A stretch of 64,000 bases of DNA, taken from the NCBI GenBank assembly GCA_015075625.1, contig JABTTZ010000004.1, positions 186,001 through 250,000 on the forward strand, read 5' to 3'. This stretch comes from Anaerolineales bacterium. GTDB lineage: Bacteria > Chloroflexota > Anaerolineae > Aggregatilineales > UBA2796. Made by a program: the position numbers and the translations under genes. Below the pieces are notes generated by a model. That model was not told the DNA's origin and did no database searches. It was given only the letters and a program-made list of their open reading frames with translations. Positions 1 through 8,795 of the stretch are shown here, piece by piece (position 1 is the stretch's first letter; every line of letters begins with the position of its first letter).

Positions 1-200
1 TAGTCGCCGTCAATGATTGTCTTGCGCTCTTGCAAGCCTTTTAACTGCGCCTCAAGCCGGTTTTTGGCGACACCGCTCTCAATGTTTTGTAACCGATCCC
101 GAAGTGCCTTCAGCCGCTCTGCCGGGGATTGCAGCGGCGGCGGCGGCGAGGGACGCAGCGGTGGCAGTCCAGAGGGTTTGGGTGGTGGTTTGTCGGTCAT
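1..200 (-). CDS. Partial hypothetical protein with proline-rich N-terminus and coiled-coil-like segment
   Basis: The 5' end of a minus-strand gene runs off the left edge of the window; 66 codons are visible. It begins MTDKPPPKPSGLPPL, continues proline-rich to about residue 28, then becomes charged and helical (AERLKALRDRLQNIESG). The ATG at 198-200 has a good Shine-Dalgarno sequence (GGAGGA, rc of 211-216) at about 10 nt spacing, and the frame stays open to the edge. The charged part looks like a coiled coil. I do not recognise the family and assign no function. The plus-strand ORFs over the same bases have no ribosome site and are shadows. Confidence 0.6.
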   Translation of the reverse strand, partial: MTDKPPPKPSGLPPLRPSPPPPLQSPAERLKALRDRLQNIESGVAKNRLEAQLKGLQERKTIIDGD

Positions 201-383
201 TGCGGTGCGTTCCTCCATTGGGCAGTGAGGTGCGACGTTTCACTCCCTAGTTTTAACCGATAGAGGGCGTTTTATGCAATCACGCTCTCACCTGCGCCAC
301 CCTCGGCGGAAAGAACCTTACCCCTCAGCGCATCCAATGGCTATTGCAGAGGCTTCTCAAACAGGGAGGACATCAACGAACCG

Positions 384-1457
384 ATGACCATTCAAGGGCT
401 ACACCATATCACACTTGCCGCATCCGATGCGCAGCAAACGATTGACTTCTACAGCGGTGTCTTGGGCTTGCGCTTCACAAAACAGACGGTGAACTTTGAC
501 GATCCAACAAGTTATCACCTCTATTTTGGCAACAAAAATGCCGATCCTGGCTCCGCGATCACCTTTTTTGAGTGGCGCGATGCCCCACGCGGCTATCCGG
601 GCATGGGCGGGACGCATCACTTCGCCTTGCAAGCAGCGAACAGCGACGCCCTTTTGAAGTGGAAACGCCGCCTGACTGATCTCGACATTGCGGTGAACGG
701 TCCGTATGATCGGCACTATTTCACCTCGATCTACTTCCGCGATCCCGACGGGGCGCAGTTGGAAATTGCCACCGTTGCCCCTGGGTTTGCCGTTGACGAA
801 CTCGCCGAGTCGCTTGGCAGTCAGCACCTTAGCCCACCTCCGGCGATGATCCTTGCCAACCGTGACGAGGCACGCATCCGCGCCCAAACATGGGGCGAAA
901 GCGTCCCGACGATCACCCCCGACATGGCACTTGAAGGGGGGATGCACCACATCACGGCGATCAGCAGCGATATTCAGCGCACCGATGCTTTTTATCGGGG
1001 TCTGTTGGGCATGGATCGCGTCAAAATGACCGATAATTTCGATGACCCGGGCTCGGCACACTGGTATTGGGGGGTGAATGGCGGCACACCGGGGACGCTG
1101 ATCACGTACTTTGAACGCGGCGCGGCGGGCAAACGCATGGCACGGATGGGTGTTGGGCAAACGCACCACTTCGCCTTGAAGGTTGCCGATGACGATGCGC
1201 AATTGGCGTGGCGGGAGAAAATCATCGCCGCCGGAATTCCCGTCTCGCCGGTGATGAACCGCGTCTACTTCAAGAGCATCTACACCCGCGACCCCGATGG
1301 GCATATCGTGGAGATTGCCACTGCCGGACCGGGCTTTGCGGTGGATGAGCCGTTGGATGGGTTGGGACGCACGCTTCAACTTCCGCCATGGTTGGAAGTC
1401 CATCGCGCCGAGATCGCCAGCGGGTTGATCCCGCTCAAACTACCGGCTGAAGGGTAA
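384..1457 (+). CDS. Two-domain VOC family ring-cleaving dioxygenase / glyoxalase-like protein
   Basis: A 357-aa protein with two tandem vicinal-oxygen-chelate halves. Each half starts with a His pair (GLHHITLAA near residue 7 and GMHHITAIS near 188), carries a central GGTHHFAL or GQTHHFALK motif, and ends with an RDPDG..(L/V)EIAT motif whose Glu is a usual metal ligand. This layout matches the MhqO/LinE-like ring-cleaving dioxygenases, cytosolic Fe(II) or Mn(II) enzymes that open hydroquinone-type rings; the actual substrate here is unknown. The ATG at 384 has GGAGGA at 365-370 with good spacing. It seems monocistronic, as the next gene is convergent. A bleomycin-resistance-like binding role is a less likely alternative. 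Confidence 0.85.
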   Translation: MTIQGLHHITLAASDAQQTIDFYSGVLGLRFTKQTVNFDDPTSYHLYFGNKNADPGSAITFFEWRDAPRGYPGMGGTHHFALQAANSDALLKWKRRLTDLDIAVNGPYDRHYFTSIYFRDPDGAQLEIATVAPGFAVDELAESLGSQHLSPPPAMILANRDEARIRAQTWGESVPTITPDMALEGGMHHITAISSDIQRTDAFYRGLLGMDRVKMTDNFDDPGSAHWYWGVNGGTPGTLITYFERGAAGKRMARMGVGQTHHFALKVADDDAQLAWREKIIAAGIPVSPVMNRVYFKSIYTRDPDGHIVEIATAGPGFAVDEPLDGLGRTLQLPPWLEVHRAEIASGLIPLKLPAEG

Positions 1458-1504
1458 GGGTAGACGTCGGACGCCCCAGGCGGCGTCCCTTGTTTTTGAA
1501 ACCC

Positions 1505-2605
1505 TCAGATTTCTGATCCCACTTTCGTCTTCACCAACGGGCGTTCTAGCGTGCTGGCGATAGCCACCGCCGTGCGGGTGGCAAAGATGCGCACCCGTTC
1601 AAAGGCTTTTTGGTCGCGGGCATGATCGCGCATATATGCCATATCGTTTGCCGAGGTGTCTAAATCCGTCCGAGCGCCGGTGTTCATCTTCAGGCGGCGG
1701 CGCTGCAACTCACTAGAGGTGAGGTGTTGCGCTTGGAGGAGCAGCAGCGCCTCTTCGGGCAGCGTGAGGTAAACGCCAAAGGTATGCGTCGTGAAGGTGA
1801 CATCCACCGCCAAGCCATCTTGCCCTTGTTCCACTTTTGACTCAAGGGTGATCGTATGGCGAATTTCGATGTTGCGCACCTGACTAAAGGAGATGCTCCG
1901 CCCCGCTGCGCCAAAAAACATGCCGAGTAAGCCCGTTGGCGGAACAAGACGAATGGTCTGGGCATTTTTATCGATGATCACTTGTTGATAGGCGGGCGCT
2001 TCGCCTTTGCCGCTGTCTGTAGCCTCGCGGGGGATGCGAATAGTCAGGTTTCCGGCAATGCCCACCCACAGGTTGTTCAGAGTAAGGGGCAGTTCCACAT
2101 CATTCATCATCATGCGCACGACACCTAATTCAACATCCTCCCGATCATGGGGAACAAGGGGTCCGGTCATTGTGGCACGGGGGTTGCCTGGGGCTTGGGT
2201 GGGCTTCTTCACCCCAAATAGTTTCAGCGGGCAGCGGAGGTATTCGGCAAGGACGCGCCCCGCGCTATGGCTATCAATGGCAAACTGTGGGTTTTCGGAA
2301 GAATTCCAATGAACAAGTTCGACAAAGCGGGGTTTTGCCTCCTGAGAAGTGGCAATATGCAAGCCAAGTACCCACCGTTTGAAGCGCTCGTCAAAGCCGA
2401 CGACCACCGCCTTGATGTATTCCACCGCCATCTTGTCGCCGGGTAAGCCGCGATGTTCGCCAAACTGGGGCATGTAATGAACTAAGCCGTCGCCACGCAT
2501 AGCGCTGAAAAAGGGCGTTAGGCTGTTCGCTCCGGTTTGGTTATAGAGCCGCCAATGATCATTCTCAATGCTGATCTCGATTCCGTCCGCAACAATATCG
2601 GGCAT
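1505..2605 (-). CDS. Conserved hypothetical protein, 366 aa
   Basis: I start the protein at MPDIVADGIEIS (ATG at 2603-2605) because GGAGGGG lies just upstream (rc of 2611-2617); a longer frame to 2671 has no ribosome site. There is no signal peptide or membrane segment. The N-terminal two thirds are rich in beta-type sequence; the C-terminal end is charged and helical. The middle (LLGMFFGAAGRSISFSQVRNIEI) resembles a PH- or sortilin-type lipid/protein-binding fold only in general character. I do not recognise the family. It is convergent with the VOC gene and stands alone; the next minus-strand gene upstream (cytochrome c) ends 108 nt away. Confidence 0.7.
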   Translation of the reverse strand: MPDIVADGIEISIENDHWRLYNQTGANSLTPFFSAMRGDGLVHYMPQFGEHRGLPGDKMAVEYIKAVVVGFDERFKRWVLGLHIATSQEAKPRFVELVHWNSSENPQFAIDSHSAGRVLAEYLRCPLKLFGVKKPTQAPGNPRATMTGPLVPHDREDVELGVVRMMMNDVELPLTLNNLWVGIAGNLTIRIPREATDSGKGEAPAYQQVIIDKNAQTIRLVPPTGLLGMFFGAAGRSISFSQVRNIEIRHTITLESKVEQGQDGLAVDVTFTTHTFGVYLTLPEEALLLLQAQHLTSSELQRRRLKMNTGARTDLDTSANDMAYMRDHARDQKAFERVRIFATRTAVAIASTLERPLVKTKVGSEI

Positions 2606-2713
2606 GGTGTCCCCTCCAATGTGATCGGATGTTAAAAACATCGTGATTGGGTTGGTGCGGCGATGCTGCAATTCAATCGCCCTTAATCCTACACGATTTT
2701 CCTTAATCTACGA

Positions 2714-3283
2714 TCAACGTAGGGTCAAAAGATAGGCAACAATATCTTCAACCCCCTGCACACCGAGGGTTTGGGCGTAATTAAAAGGCATGACGCCCGG
2801 TTTTGTGCTAGGGAACACATTCAGTGGATTCAAAATGACTTCGCGTAGGTAAAGGGCGGCGCTCATCCCGCTCCGTTTTGCTGCTGCCCGCACGGCAACC
2901 CCCCCCAACGAGACGCCGATCAGACCGCGATCTTCACCCGCTGCGACGCTGTGACAGGCGCTGCATTGGGCGCTGGTGAAAAAGAGTGCCTTCCCCCGTT
3001 CGGAGTCGCCTGTCACGCCGACGGGCGTTGGTGTGGCGGTGGGGTTAGGCGTCCCGCGTAGTGGGGTGGGGGTGGGCGTCCCCCACATATCCCAAATCAT
3101 GACATAGCTTCCTGCTTGGCTGGTGGCGGCGGCGCACCATTCGGCGGTGAGTTGGGCGGCATTTTGAGCGGGCGCTCCCCCCGCCGCTCCACTCAGAATG
3201 AGGGCAAAGGCGGCAAGCACACCGACGCAAAGAAGTATTCCCCAAACGATGAGTGGGTGTTTCATAGGTGTTCCCGAAGGCAT
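2714..3283 (-). CDS. Membrane-anchored class I cytochrome c
   Basis: A 189-aa protein (start at MPSGTPMKHPL; an alternative start is six codons later at 3265). An N-terminal hydrophobic segment (about residues 10-32) anchors or exports it, followed by a Thr/Pro-rich linker (PTPTPLRGTPNPTATPTP). The C-terminal domain has one CSACH heme c attachment motif and a plausible distal ligand Met in PGVMPFNY, as in mono-heme class I cytochromes c. It should carry electrons on the outer face of the membrane. No oxidase or reductase gene is adjacent, so the partner is unknown. The linker composition is like the other exported proteins in this window. Confidence 0.85.
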   Translation of the reverse strand: MPSGTPMKHPLIVWGILLCVGVLAAFALILSGAAGGAPAQNAAQLTAEWCAAATSQAGSYVMIWDMWGTPTPTPLRGTPNPTATPTPVGVTGDSERGKALFFTSAQCSACHSVAAGEDRGLIGVSLGGVAVRAAAKRSGMSAALYLREVILNPLNVFPSTKPGVMPFNYAQTLGVQGVEDIVAYLLTLR

Positions 3284-3436
3284 GTTCCTTTCCCTGCCAT
3301 TGTAGGGGAGATTCTGCTTGGCGTGGGGAAAAAGTGACATGGATCACCCAAAATGGGGATGGGTGTCAGCCGTCCTCCGGCAGGGACGCCCGCACCACCC
3401 TCCGCCAAAGCTGTGGGGCTTGGGAAACGCCCGCCC

Positions 3437-4126
3437 TCACTCCGTACTCTGAAAATCCCGAAACAAGTAGATATAGACATTCGTGAAGCCGCGCCATGCA
3501 CGGTTTACTGCATCTCGGCTGCTCATCCGGTCTAGGCAGGGGTTTGTGTAGACCTTCAATTGGAAGTGGGGATCGTGGATAAAAAAACTCATTACAGTGG
3601 CATTCGCCACCACGCGCCAATCTTCCATCATTGTGTTTACCACCATGAAGGGGTAACGTAGGGTGATCATTTGAGAGCGGGCATAAAGGGTGATCCCGTA
3701 GGGCTGTCCATATTGGGCGATAATCCACCCAACAGAAATAGCCGTATTCTCTGGCAAGCTGATGTTGATCCGCCCAACGGAAATTTTATCAATGGAGCGA
3801 AAGACGGCAATTTCGCTGCGACGGGTAAGCGGCAAAATGAAGTAATTTGTGTAGTAGCGGGTGTCGGGTATTTCTTCTGCCAATGTTTGCGCCGCTCCTC
3901 AGGGCGAATAGCCGGGCGACAAGCCCCAAATGCACGGTTCAACTGGGCAGCTCGCCGCCAAGGGAGATAGATCGTCGGGGCGGGGACTCGCCCGTCTCAT
4001 AAGGCTCACCGCGCTGCACAGCCCGCTGAGTATGCCGCTTAAGACAACCGCTCCGCAGCAAAAGGCTGAAGCGAAGTATAAGCGCCCCTCGCTGATCTGG
4101 TGAACATCTATCGGTGATCCAATCAT
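3437..4126 (-). pseudogene. Single-pass membrane protein gene split by an in-frame TGA (or two coupled ORFs)
   Basis: Two minus-strand ORFs lie in the same frame: 4126-3899 (75 aa, MIGSPIDVHQ, one transmembrane segment near residues 17-42) and, after an in-frame TGA at 3899-3901 and five sense codons, 3883-3437 (148 aa from a TTG, TRYYTNYFILPLTRRSE... to the natural stop). Read through, they give about 229 residues: a membrane anchor plus an extracytoplasmic domain. The second ORF could instead start at the TTG with GAGGAG overlapping the stop codon, giving translational coupling. I recognise neither part. A nonsense mutation, a sequencing error and genuine coupling all remain possible. Confidence 0.45.
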
Positions 4127-4241
4127 AGTGAAAGGGGGGAAATGCCCTCACGCCTATCTCCCCTCCCCCGCAAGGAGCGGAGGGATGGGTTACCCTGTCG
4201 ACTGATGCGAAACGGGCGCATTCTTACGGGGGGGATGCTAT

Positions 4242-5210
4242 TTATGCAACGACGGTCACAATAACATTCCCTTTCTTCTTGCCCGTCTCCACATAGCGCT
4301 GCGCCTCGGCAAGCGCTTCTAACGGATAGCAGCGGTCTATGACAGGGCGCAAACTGCCCGCCTCAACCAGTCCGGCAAGAAAGATCAGATTCTCCTTGTT
4401 CTGCTTGAGCCCCGCCGGCGTGAACTTCACTTTTTTGCCGCCGAATAACCCCGTCCACAGCATTTGGAACATGACTCCAAGCGTTGGAACGGTGGTCATA
4501 TAAATGCCCTTTTTCGTCAGGGCGCGTTTGCAGCGCTTGAAGGAATTTTTTCCAACGGCATCGTAGATCACATCATAGCGCCCCCGCTGGTGGGTGAAAT
4601 CCTCCCGCGTGTAGTCAATGACATGATCTGCGCCGAGGGACTTCACCAGCGCCACATTTGCCGTGCTGCATACACCGGTGACCTCTGCCCCAAACTGCTT
4701 GGTAAGCTGCACCGCCGCCGCACCCACTGCCCCCGATGCGCCGTTGATCAGCACCTTTTGTCCGGGCTTGATCTGTGCCACATTCCGTAAAAAGGTGAGG
4801 GCGGTGGTTGCTCCATCAGTGATCGCCACCGCATCTTCGTAGGCAAGGTGTGCTGGCTTGCCGATCATGGGCTTGTTCTCAGCAAGGGTCATATACTCGG
4901 CGTGAGCGCCAAAGTGATCGGGACTCATCCCAAACACGGCATCGCCGACCTTGAACGACGTGACGGCGCTCCCAACAGCGGTCACATCGCCAGCAAACTC
5001 AACCCCACCGATAGACAAGCGCGGTTTTCGCAGCCCATAGAGCAGCCGGACAATGAACGGCTCTCCTTTGCGAAAGGCGCTGTCGGAGGGGGTGACAGAG
5101 GCTGCCCGTACCGCGATCAGTACCTCGTTGTCTTTCGGTGTTGGCTTGGCAACCTCTTGTTTCTGCAAAACATCGGGTGATCCGTAGGCGGTAGTAATCA
5201 TGGCTTTCAT
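4242..5210 (-). CDS. NAD(P)-dependent alcohol dehydrogenase, quinone oxidoreductase-like MDR family
   Basis: A 322-aa medium-chain dehydrogenase/reductase. The start MKAMITTAYGSPDVL (ATG 5208-5210) has AGGAG eight bases upstream, so the much longer frame is rejected. The N-terminal GroES-like domain is followed by a Rossmann domain with the nucleotide-binding run NGASGAVGAAAVQL near residue 145. The catalytic zinc Cys/His set is absent, placing it with zeta-crystallin/quinone-reductase-type enzymes that use NADPH. Substrate unknown. It is the last gene of a short operon behind an XRE repressor and a membrane protein, so it is probably controlled from the promoter at about 6019-6047. Confidence 0.85.
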   Translation of the reverse strand: MKAMITTAYGSPDVLQKQEVAKPTPKDNEVLIAVRAASVTPSDSAFRKGEPFIVRLLYGLRKPRLSIGGVEFAGDVTAVGSAVTSFKVGDAVFGMSPDHFGAHAEYMTLAENKPMIGKPAHLAYEDAVAITDGATTALTFLRNVAQIKPGQKVLINGASGAVGAAAVQLTKQFGAEVTGVCSTANVALVKSLGADHVIDYTREDFTHQRGRYDVIYDAVGKNSFKRCKRALTKKGIYMTTVPTLGVMFQMLWTGLFGGKKVKFTPAGLKQNKENLIFLAGLVEAGSLRPVIDRCYPLEALAEAQRYVETGKKKGNVIVTVVA

Positions 5211-5289
5211 CGTCGGTCTCCTGATTGTGATTGTTTTCTGGTTCATACTGTCTGATACTGTCTGATTCAGTGTGGCGGGCTGAGCCGCC

Positions 5290-5517
5290 TTAGGACTCGC
5301 CCTCGTTTTCCTCGAAGGAAAAGACCTCCTCCAGCGGGCGCTTGAACACCCGCGCAATCCGAAAGGCAAGCTCCAATGATGGGGAGTAGTTCCCTTTTTC
5401 GATGGCGACAATCGTTTGCCGTGTCACCCCTACGCGGTCAGCCAACTGCTGCTGGGTCATTTCGTTATGATCAAAGCGTAGTTTGCGGATGCCGTTGCTG
5501 ATCGGTGACTTTGGCAT
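5290..5517 (-). CDS. XRE-family helix-turn-helix transcriptional regulator
   Basis: A 75-aa protein that is nearly all one lambda-repressor-like HTH: MTQQQLADRVGVTRQTIVAIEKGNYSPSLELAFRIARVF, followed by an acidic tail. It is the short YozG-like type that usually accompanies a small membrane protein, exactly as seen here. Its ATG lies one base after the TAA of the upstream membrane-protein gene, so translation is very likely coupled. It probably represses its own operon through the palindrome over the promoter near 6020-6034. The longer frame extending to 5640 overlaps the upstream gene and is not used. Confidence 0.88.
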   Translation of the reverse strand: MPKSPISNGIRKLRFDHNEMTQQQLADRVGVTRQTIVAIEKGNYSPSLELAFRIARVFKRPLEEVFSFEENEGES

Positions 5518-5518
5518 C

Positions 5519-5965
5519 TTAGACCCCCCGACGGTAGTAAAAAAACTGAGAGAGGTCTTGGACGATGGAGGCGGCGACCACCCCCGCCAACACACCGAGG
5601 AACATGACATACGCGGGCTGCTCAGCAACCACCGCCCCAAGTGAGAACAGAAAACCTGCCATGAACATATGGTAGAAATTCCGTGTCGATTTCAATTCGA
5701 CCATCCTGTCGAATTCATCGGTCAGGTCTAGGTCTTTTTCCCCTGTTGCCGCCACATAGATGACGAGGAAAATGACCTGAAAAACGATGTGAAAGACGAC
5801 ATACACCGGAATGAGGATCAGAATGGCGGCTGCCCAAAAGCGCAGGTCGTCGCGCACCGCTGCCCCGCCGTCTTCTACCCGTTGAAACAGGTAGAGAAAA
5901 TACCCTAGCGCAATCACAATGTTGCATAGAAGCGACACAATGCTGCGTTTTTCTTGAAAAGACAT
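5519..5965 (-). CDS. Small multi-pass membrane protein paired with the XRE regulator
   Basis: A 148-aa protein starting at MSFQEKRSIVSLL (ATG 5963-5965, GAGGG upstream). About four hydrophobic segments are visible, near residues 9-26, 45-68, 95-115 and 117-135, separated by a charged loop (ATGEKDLDLTDEFDRMVEL). It resembles in plan the DUF2178-type membrane proteins that sit next to small XRE regulators, but I claim only the architecture. It is the first gene of a three-gene unit (membrane protein, XRE regulator, alcohol dehydrogenase) driven by the promoter at 6019-6047. Its function is unknown; by context it may be sensed by, or regulate, the adjacent HTH protein. Confidence 0.75.
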   Translation of the reverse strand: MSFQEKRSIVSLLCNIVIALGYFLYLFQRVEDGGAAVRDDLRFWAAAILILIPVYVVFHIVFQVIFLVIYVAATGEKDLDLTDEFDRMVELKSTRNFYHMFMAGFLFSLGAVVAEQPAYVMFLGVLAGVVAASIVQDLSQFFYYRRGV

Positions 5966-6018
5966 TGCACCCTCGTTTTGTCTGGTCTGCTTTACGATTG
6001 GTAAACTATACTTAACAC

Positions 6019-6047
6019 ATTGTATGATATACAATTCATTATGTCAA
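6019..6047 (-). promoter_or_regulatory. Sigma70-type promoter with palindromic operator for the XRE operon
   Basis: On the minus strand, TTGACA (rc of 6042-6047) and TACAAT (rc of 6019-6024) are separated by exactly 17 bases, ahead of the gene starting at 5965. A perfect inverted repeat, TTGTAT-GAT-ATACAA at 6020-6034, covers the -10 box. Its placement suggests the operator of the XRE repressor encoded second in the operon. The promoter is read directly; the repressor-operator pairing is inference. Confidence 0.75.
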
Positions 6048-6318
6048 ATATATTTTACATTTTGATCTAAAATGCCTCCTGCACCCCGTAGCGACGCAAT
6101 CCATTACGCCCTCGCCCATTCCGCCTGATCCCGCCTGTAAAAGGAGCGGGCGATGAATAACGTCCCCCCCTGCGGGGCTTGGAAAACCCCATTCCCCACA
6201 CTAGCCTTTGAACAAACGTACCGACCCACCTGGCTATTTAGAACGAGACCGCTTGACAAGAGAGAACAAAAATTCTATCATTAGCGATGAGTTGGATCGC
6301 TTTTGGGGAGGATGGCAT

Positions 6319-7434
6319 ATGTCTGAAGTACGAGTGTTGGTTGGGACACGCAAAGGGGCATTCGTTCTACGCTCTGACGAGGGGCGTAAAACATGGAAGG
6401 TGGACGGTCCGCACTTTGGCGGTTGGGAAATCTTCCATATCACGGGGACGCCTGCCGACCCCAAGCGGATTTACGTCTCCCAATCGAATGCATGGTCTGG
6501 GCAGATTATGCAGCGTTCCGATGACGGCGGCAAAACATGGGAGACCGTCGGGAATGAGTTCGCCTATGAGGGGGTGGCTGGAACGCATACATGGTATGAC
6601 GGTTCGCAGCACCCCTGGGAATTTAAGCGTGTGTGGCATATTGAGCCCTCTCTCACCGACGCCGATTCGCTTTATGCGGGGGTGGAAGATGCCGCCCTGT
6701 TTCATTCTGCTGATGGCGGCAAAACATGGCAAGAATGTTCTGGTTTGCGGAGCGTCAAAGGGAAGCTGTGGCAGCCCGGCGCCGGCGGGATGTGCCTTCA
6801 CACAATTGTCTTAACGCCCGATAACCCCAACCGGATGTTTGTCGCTATTTCGGCGGCGGGCGCGTTCCGCACCGATGACGGGGGGGCGACATGGCTGCCG
6901 GTAAATCGCGGGCTAAGGTCGGAATGGGAACTCCCCGACGGTGACGCTGATGTTGGTCACTGTGTTCACAGCATCGCCATGCACCCTTCGCGCCCAAATG
7001 TCCTCTTTATGCAGAAACATTGGGATGTTCTGCGCACGGACAACGGCGGGGAGTTATGGCACGAGATTAGCGGCAACTTGCCCAGTGATTTTGGCTTTCC
7101 TATCGCCGTTCATGCCCACGAACCAGAGACGGTTTATGTCGTCCCCATCACAAGTGATACCCTTCATTTCCCGCCGGAAGGGAAGCTGCGCGTCTATCGC
7201 AGCCGGACGGGGGGAAACGAATGGGAGGCGCTGACGAACGGTTTGCCCCAAAGGGATTGTTACGTGAACGTCTTTCGCAATGCGCTGGCGGTGGATCGGC
7301 TTGAATCGTGCGGGGTTTACTTCGGCACAACAGGCGGGCAAGTCTACGGATCAAGCGATTCAGGGGATACGTGGATGCCGATTGTGCGCGACCTACCACC
7401 CGTACTCTCGGTTGAGGTGCAAATCCTCCCATGA
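6319..7434 (+). CDS. Asp-box (BNR/sortilin-like) beta-propeller protein
   Basis: A 371-aa protein beginning [17 protein letters not shown] (ATG 6319; GGAGG seven bases upstream). Five Asp-box motifs of the type S-x-D-x-G-x-x-W are visible: [32 protein letters not shown] and SDSGDTW, one per propeller blade. There is no signal peptide, so it appears cytosolic. Such proteins are often labelled exo-alpha-sialidase or glycosyl hydrolase, but sialidase catalytic residues are not evident and I would not assign that activity. Its stop overlaps the start of the MoaD/ThiS-like gene by four bases (ATGA), so the two are co-translated. Confidence 0.85.
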   Translation: MSEVRVLVGTRKGAFVLRSDEGRKTWKVDGPHFGGWEIFHITGTPADPKRIYVSQSNAWSGQIMQRSDDGGKTWETVGNEFAYEGVAGTHTWYDGSQHPWEFKRVWHIEPSLTDADSLYAGVEDAALFHSADGGKTWQECSGLRSVKGKLWQPGAGGMCLHTIVLTPDNPNRMFVAISAAGAFRTDDGGATWLPVNRGLRSEWELPDGDADVGHCVHSIAMHPSRPNVLFMQKHWDVLRTDNGGELWHEISGNLPSDFGFPIAVHAHEPETVYVVPITSDTLHFPPEGKLRVYRSRTGGNEWEALTNGLPQRDCYVNVFRNALAVDRLESCGVYFGTTGGQVYGSSDSGDTWMPIVRDLPPVLSVEVQILP

Positions 7435-7727
7435 TCCGCGTTGTTCTTCCGGCACATCTGCGCACGTTGGCGCGGGTTGAGGGCGAAGTGGTGCTTCAGG
7501 TGGATGAGCCAATCACGCTGCGTTCTGTCTTGGATGCCCTAGAGACGGGCTATCCAATGCTACGGGGGACGATTCGTGATCTCGCCACGAAAAAGCGCCG
7601 TCCGTTTATTCGCTTTTTTGCCTGCGGGCAAGATTTCTCAGATGAGTCACCGGATGCGCCCTTGCCAGCGGACATTGTGGCGGGCGCACAGGTTTTTCGC
7701 GTGGTGGGGGCGATGGCGGGCGGGTGA
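7431..7727 (+). CDS. MoaD/ThiS-like ubiquitin-fold sulfur carrier protein
   Basis: A 98-aa protein with the beta-grasp plan of MoaD and ThiS and the diagnostic C-terminal di-glycine (VGAMAGG), the residue pair adenylated and thiocarboxylated in sulfur carriers. It starts inside the stop codon of the Asp-box gene (ATGA overlap). No E1-like MoeB/ThiF gene is adjacent. A moaC-moaE pair lies 36 kb away without its own moaD, so this could supply the small subunit of molybdopterin synthase; alternatively it may be a dedicated carrier working with the propeller protein. The family call is firm; the pathway is inference. Confidence 0.82.
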   Translation: MIRVVLPAHLRTLARVEGEVVLQVDEPITLRSVLDALETGYPMLRGTIRDLATKKRRPFIRFFACGQDFSDESPDAPLPADIVAGAQVFRVVGAMAGG

Positions 7728-7769
7728 CAGCAGTCAGACGCGGGGCTGAAAGCCCCACGCTAGAGCAGA

Positions 7770-7868
7770 TCACCCCGTTGGGACCTAAAAACCGAAGACA
7801 GGCGTGCCGTTTTGCCTTCCAAGCCCCGTAGGGGCGGGTACTCTTAGCCCGCTGCTTTAGCGGCGGGC
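7770..7868. repeat. Intergenic palindromic repeat, copy 1
   Basis: The segment contains ATCACCCCGTTGGGAC, then AAGCCCCGTAGGGGCGGG, then GCCCGCTGCTTTAGCGGC. The second and third pieces are hairpin-forming. Closely similar blocks occur at 33133-33238 and 58243-58300, and inverted at 61559-61611, always between genes. It behaves like a REP-type repeat family; no coding potential is seen. Confidence 0.7.
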
Positions 7869-7895
7869 AGGTGCGGACGCGCTCAGGGGGCTCCC

Positions 7896-8765
7896 CTACT
7901 TGGCGAGAAAGAACTGCGCCCAAAACGAGAGGAGCAGCGTCCCACCATAACTGGGGAAACGCGCCGCCAACCTGCTGCTGATGTCTTCGGCGGTATTTGT
8001 CTTTGCCACCAGTTCGTTGGCATAGGTTAGGTACTCAATGCCGTGATCGAATTCACCTCGCGTTGTCGGTGCGCCATGCCCCACAAGGACGGTGTTGTAG
8101 CCCTCCAACTTGCGCAGCCCATCCAAGATGGTGATCCAGTTCGTCCGATCCGCGCCGGGGTAAAAGCGGGCATTGTTATAGAGCAAGTCTTGGATGATGA
8201 TCACGCCCGCTTCGGGGAGCTTGATCACAAGCTGCTGTGGCGCTTCGGCGTTGTCAAACACATCAAACTCAAATGCCACCCCGCCAAGCGTTGCCGATGC
8301 GCCAGTGAGTGTCCCTTCCGGCACACGGGGGGCTTTCGGCACGCCATCCTCGCCAAACAAGCCAACAAGATTTTGCACTGTTCCAGCGGCGATAGCATCG
8401 GCAACGCCTTGCGCTACGACTGGCGTGCTGACAAACGGCACATCGCTGAAGTTAACGGCTTGTTCAGACTCTCAATGTAGGCGCGAACTTCCTTCGCAAA
8501 ACCTTGCACAAATTGCGTATCGACAAGGATCAGGCTTTTCTCTGTCTCAATGATGTGCGAGGTGACCAACGCCGATCCCTCTCATAGGTATGGATCGTCA
8601 GCGGACCCGCCGCCACTTGCCACACCTGCCCCATCATCGCCAGCCGCCCATTCCCTTGCGCACGGAGTCACCCAACGGGTTGGCTCAGAACAGTTGGGCA
8701 AATACCCCTACCGCGGCTGCCGTCCCTGCTGCTGTCAAAAACGCACGTCGATTCATCTTAGACAT
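7896..8765 (-). pseudogene. Decayed MBL-fold metallo-hydrolase with Tat-like leader
   Basis: Pieces of one MBL-fold protein are found in order but in different frames. ATG at 8765 gives a twin-arginine-like leader (MSKMNRRAFLTAAG) that meets TGA after 26 codons. MGQVWQVAAGPLTIHTYE follows in another frame, then ALVTSHIIETEKSLILVDTQ in a third. After ESLNKP the frame changes again straight to VNFSDVPFVSTP, which continues to 7896 with the C-terminal GHGAP motif. The HxHxDH metal-binding motif expected just after ESLNKP is missing. At least three frameshifts plus loss of the catalytic motif indicate a dead gene. It lies divergent from the HxlR regulator that may once have controlled it. Confidence 0.8.
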
Positions 8766-8795
8766 TGCTTTCCTCTGTTCATGTTGGACTTTCAC

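Noticed and set aside
12-250. Two plus-strand ORFs at the left edge
   Set aside because: The minus-strand frame has a start codon with a strong ribosome site and protein-like composition; the plus-strand frames do not.
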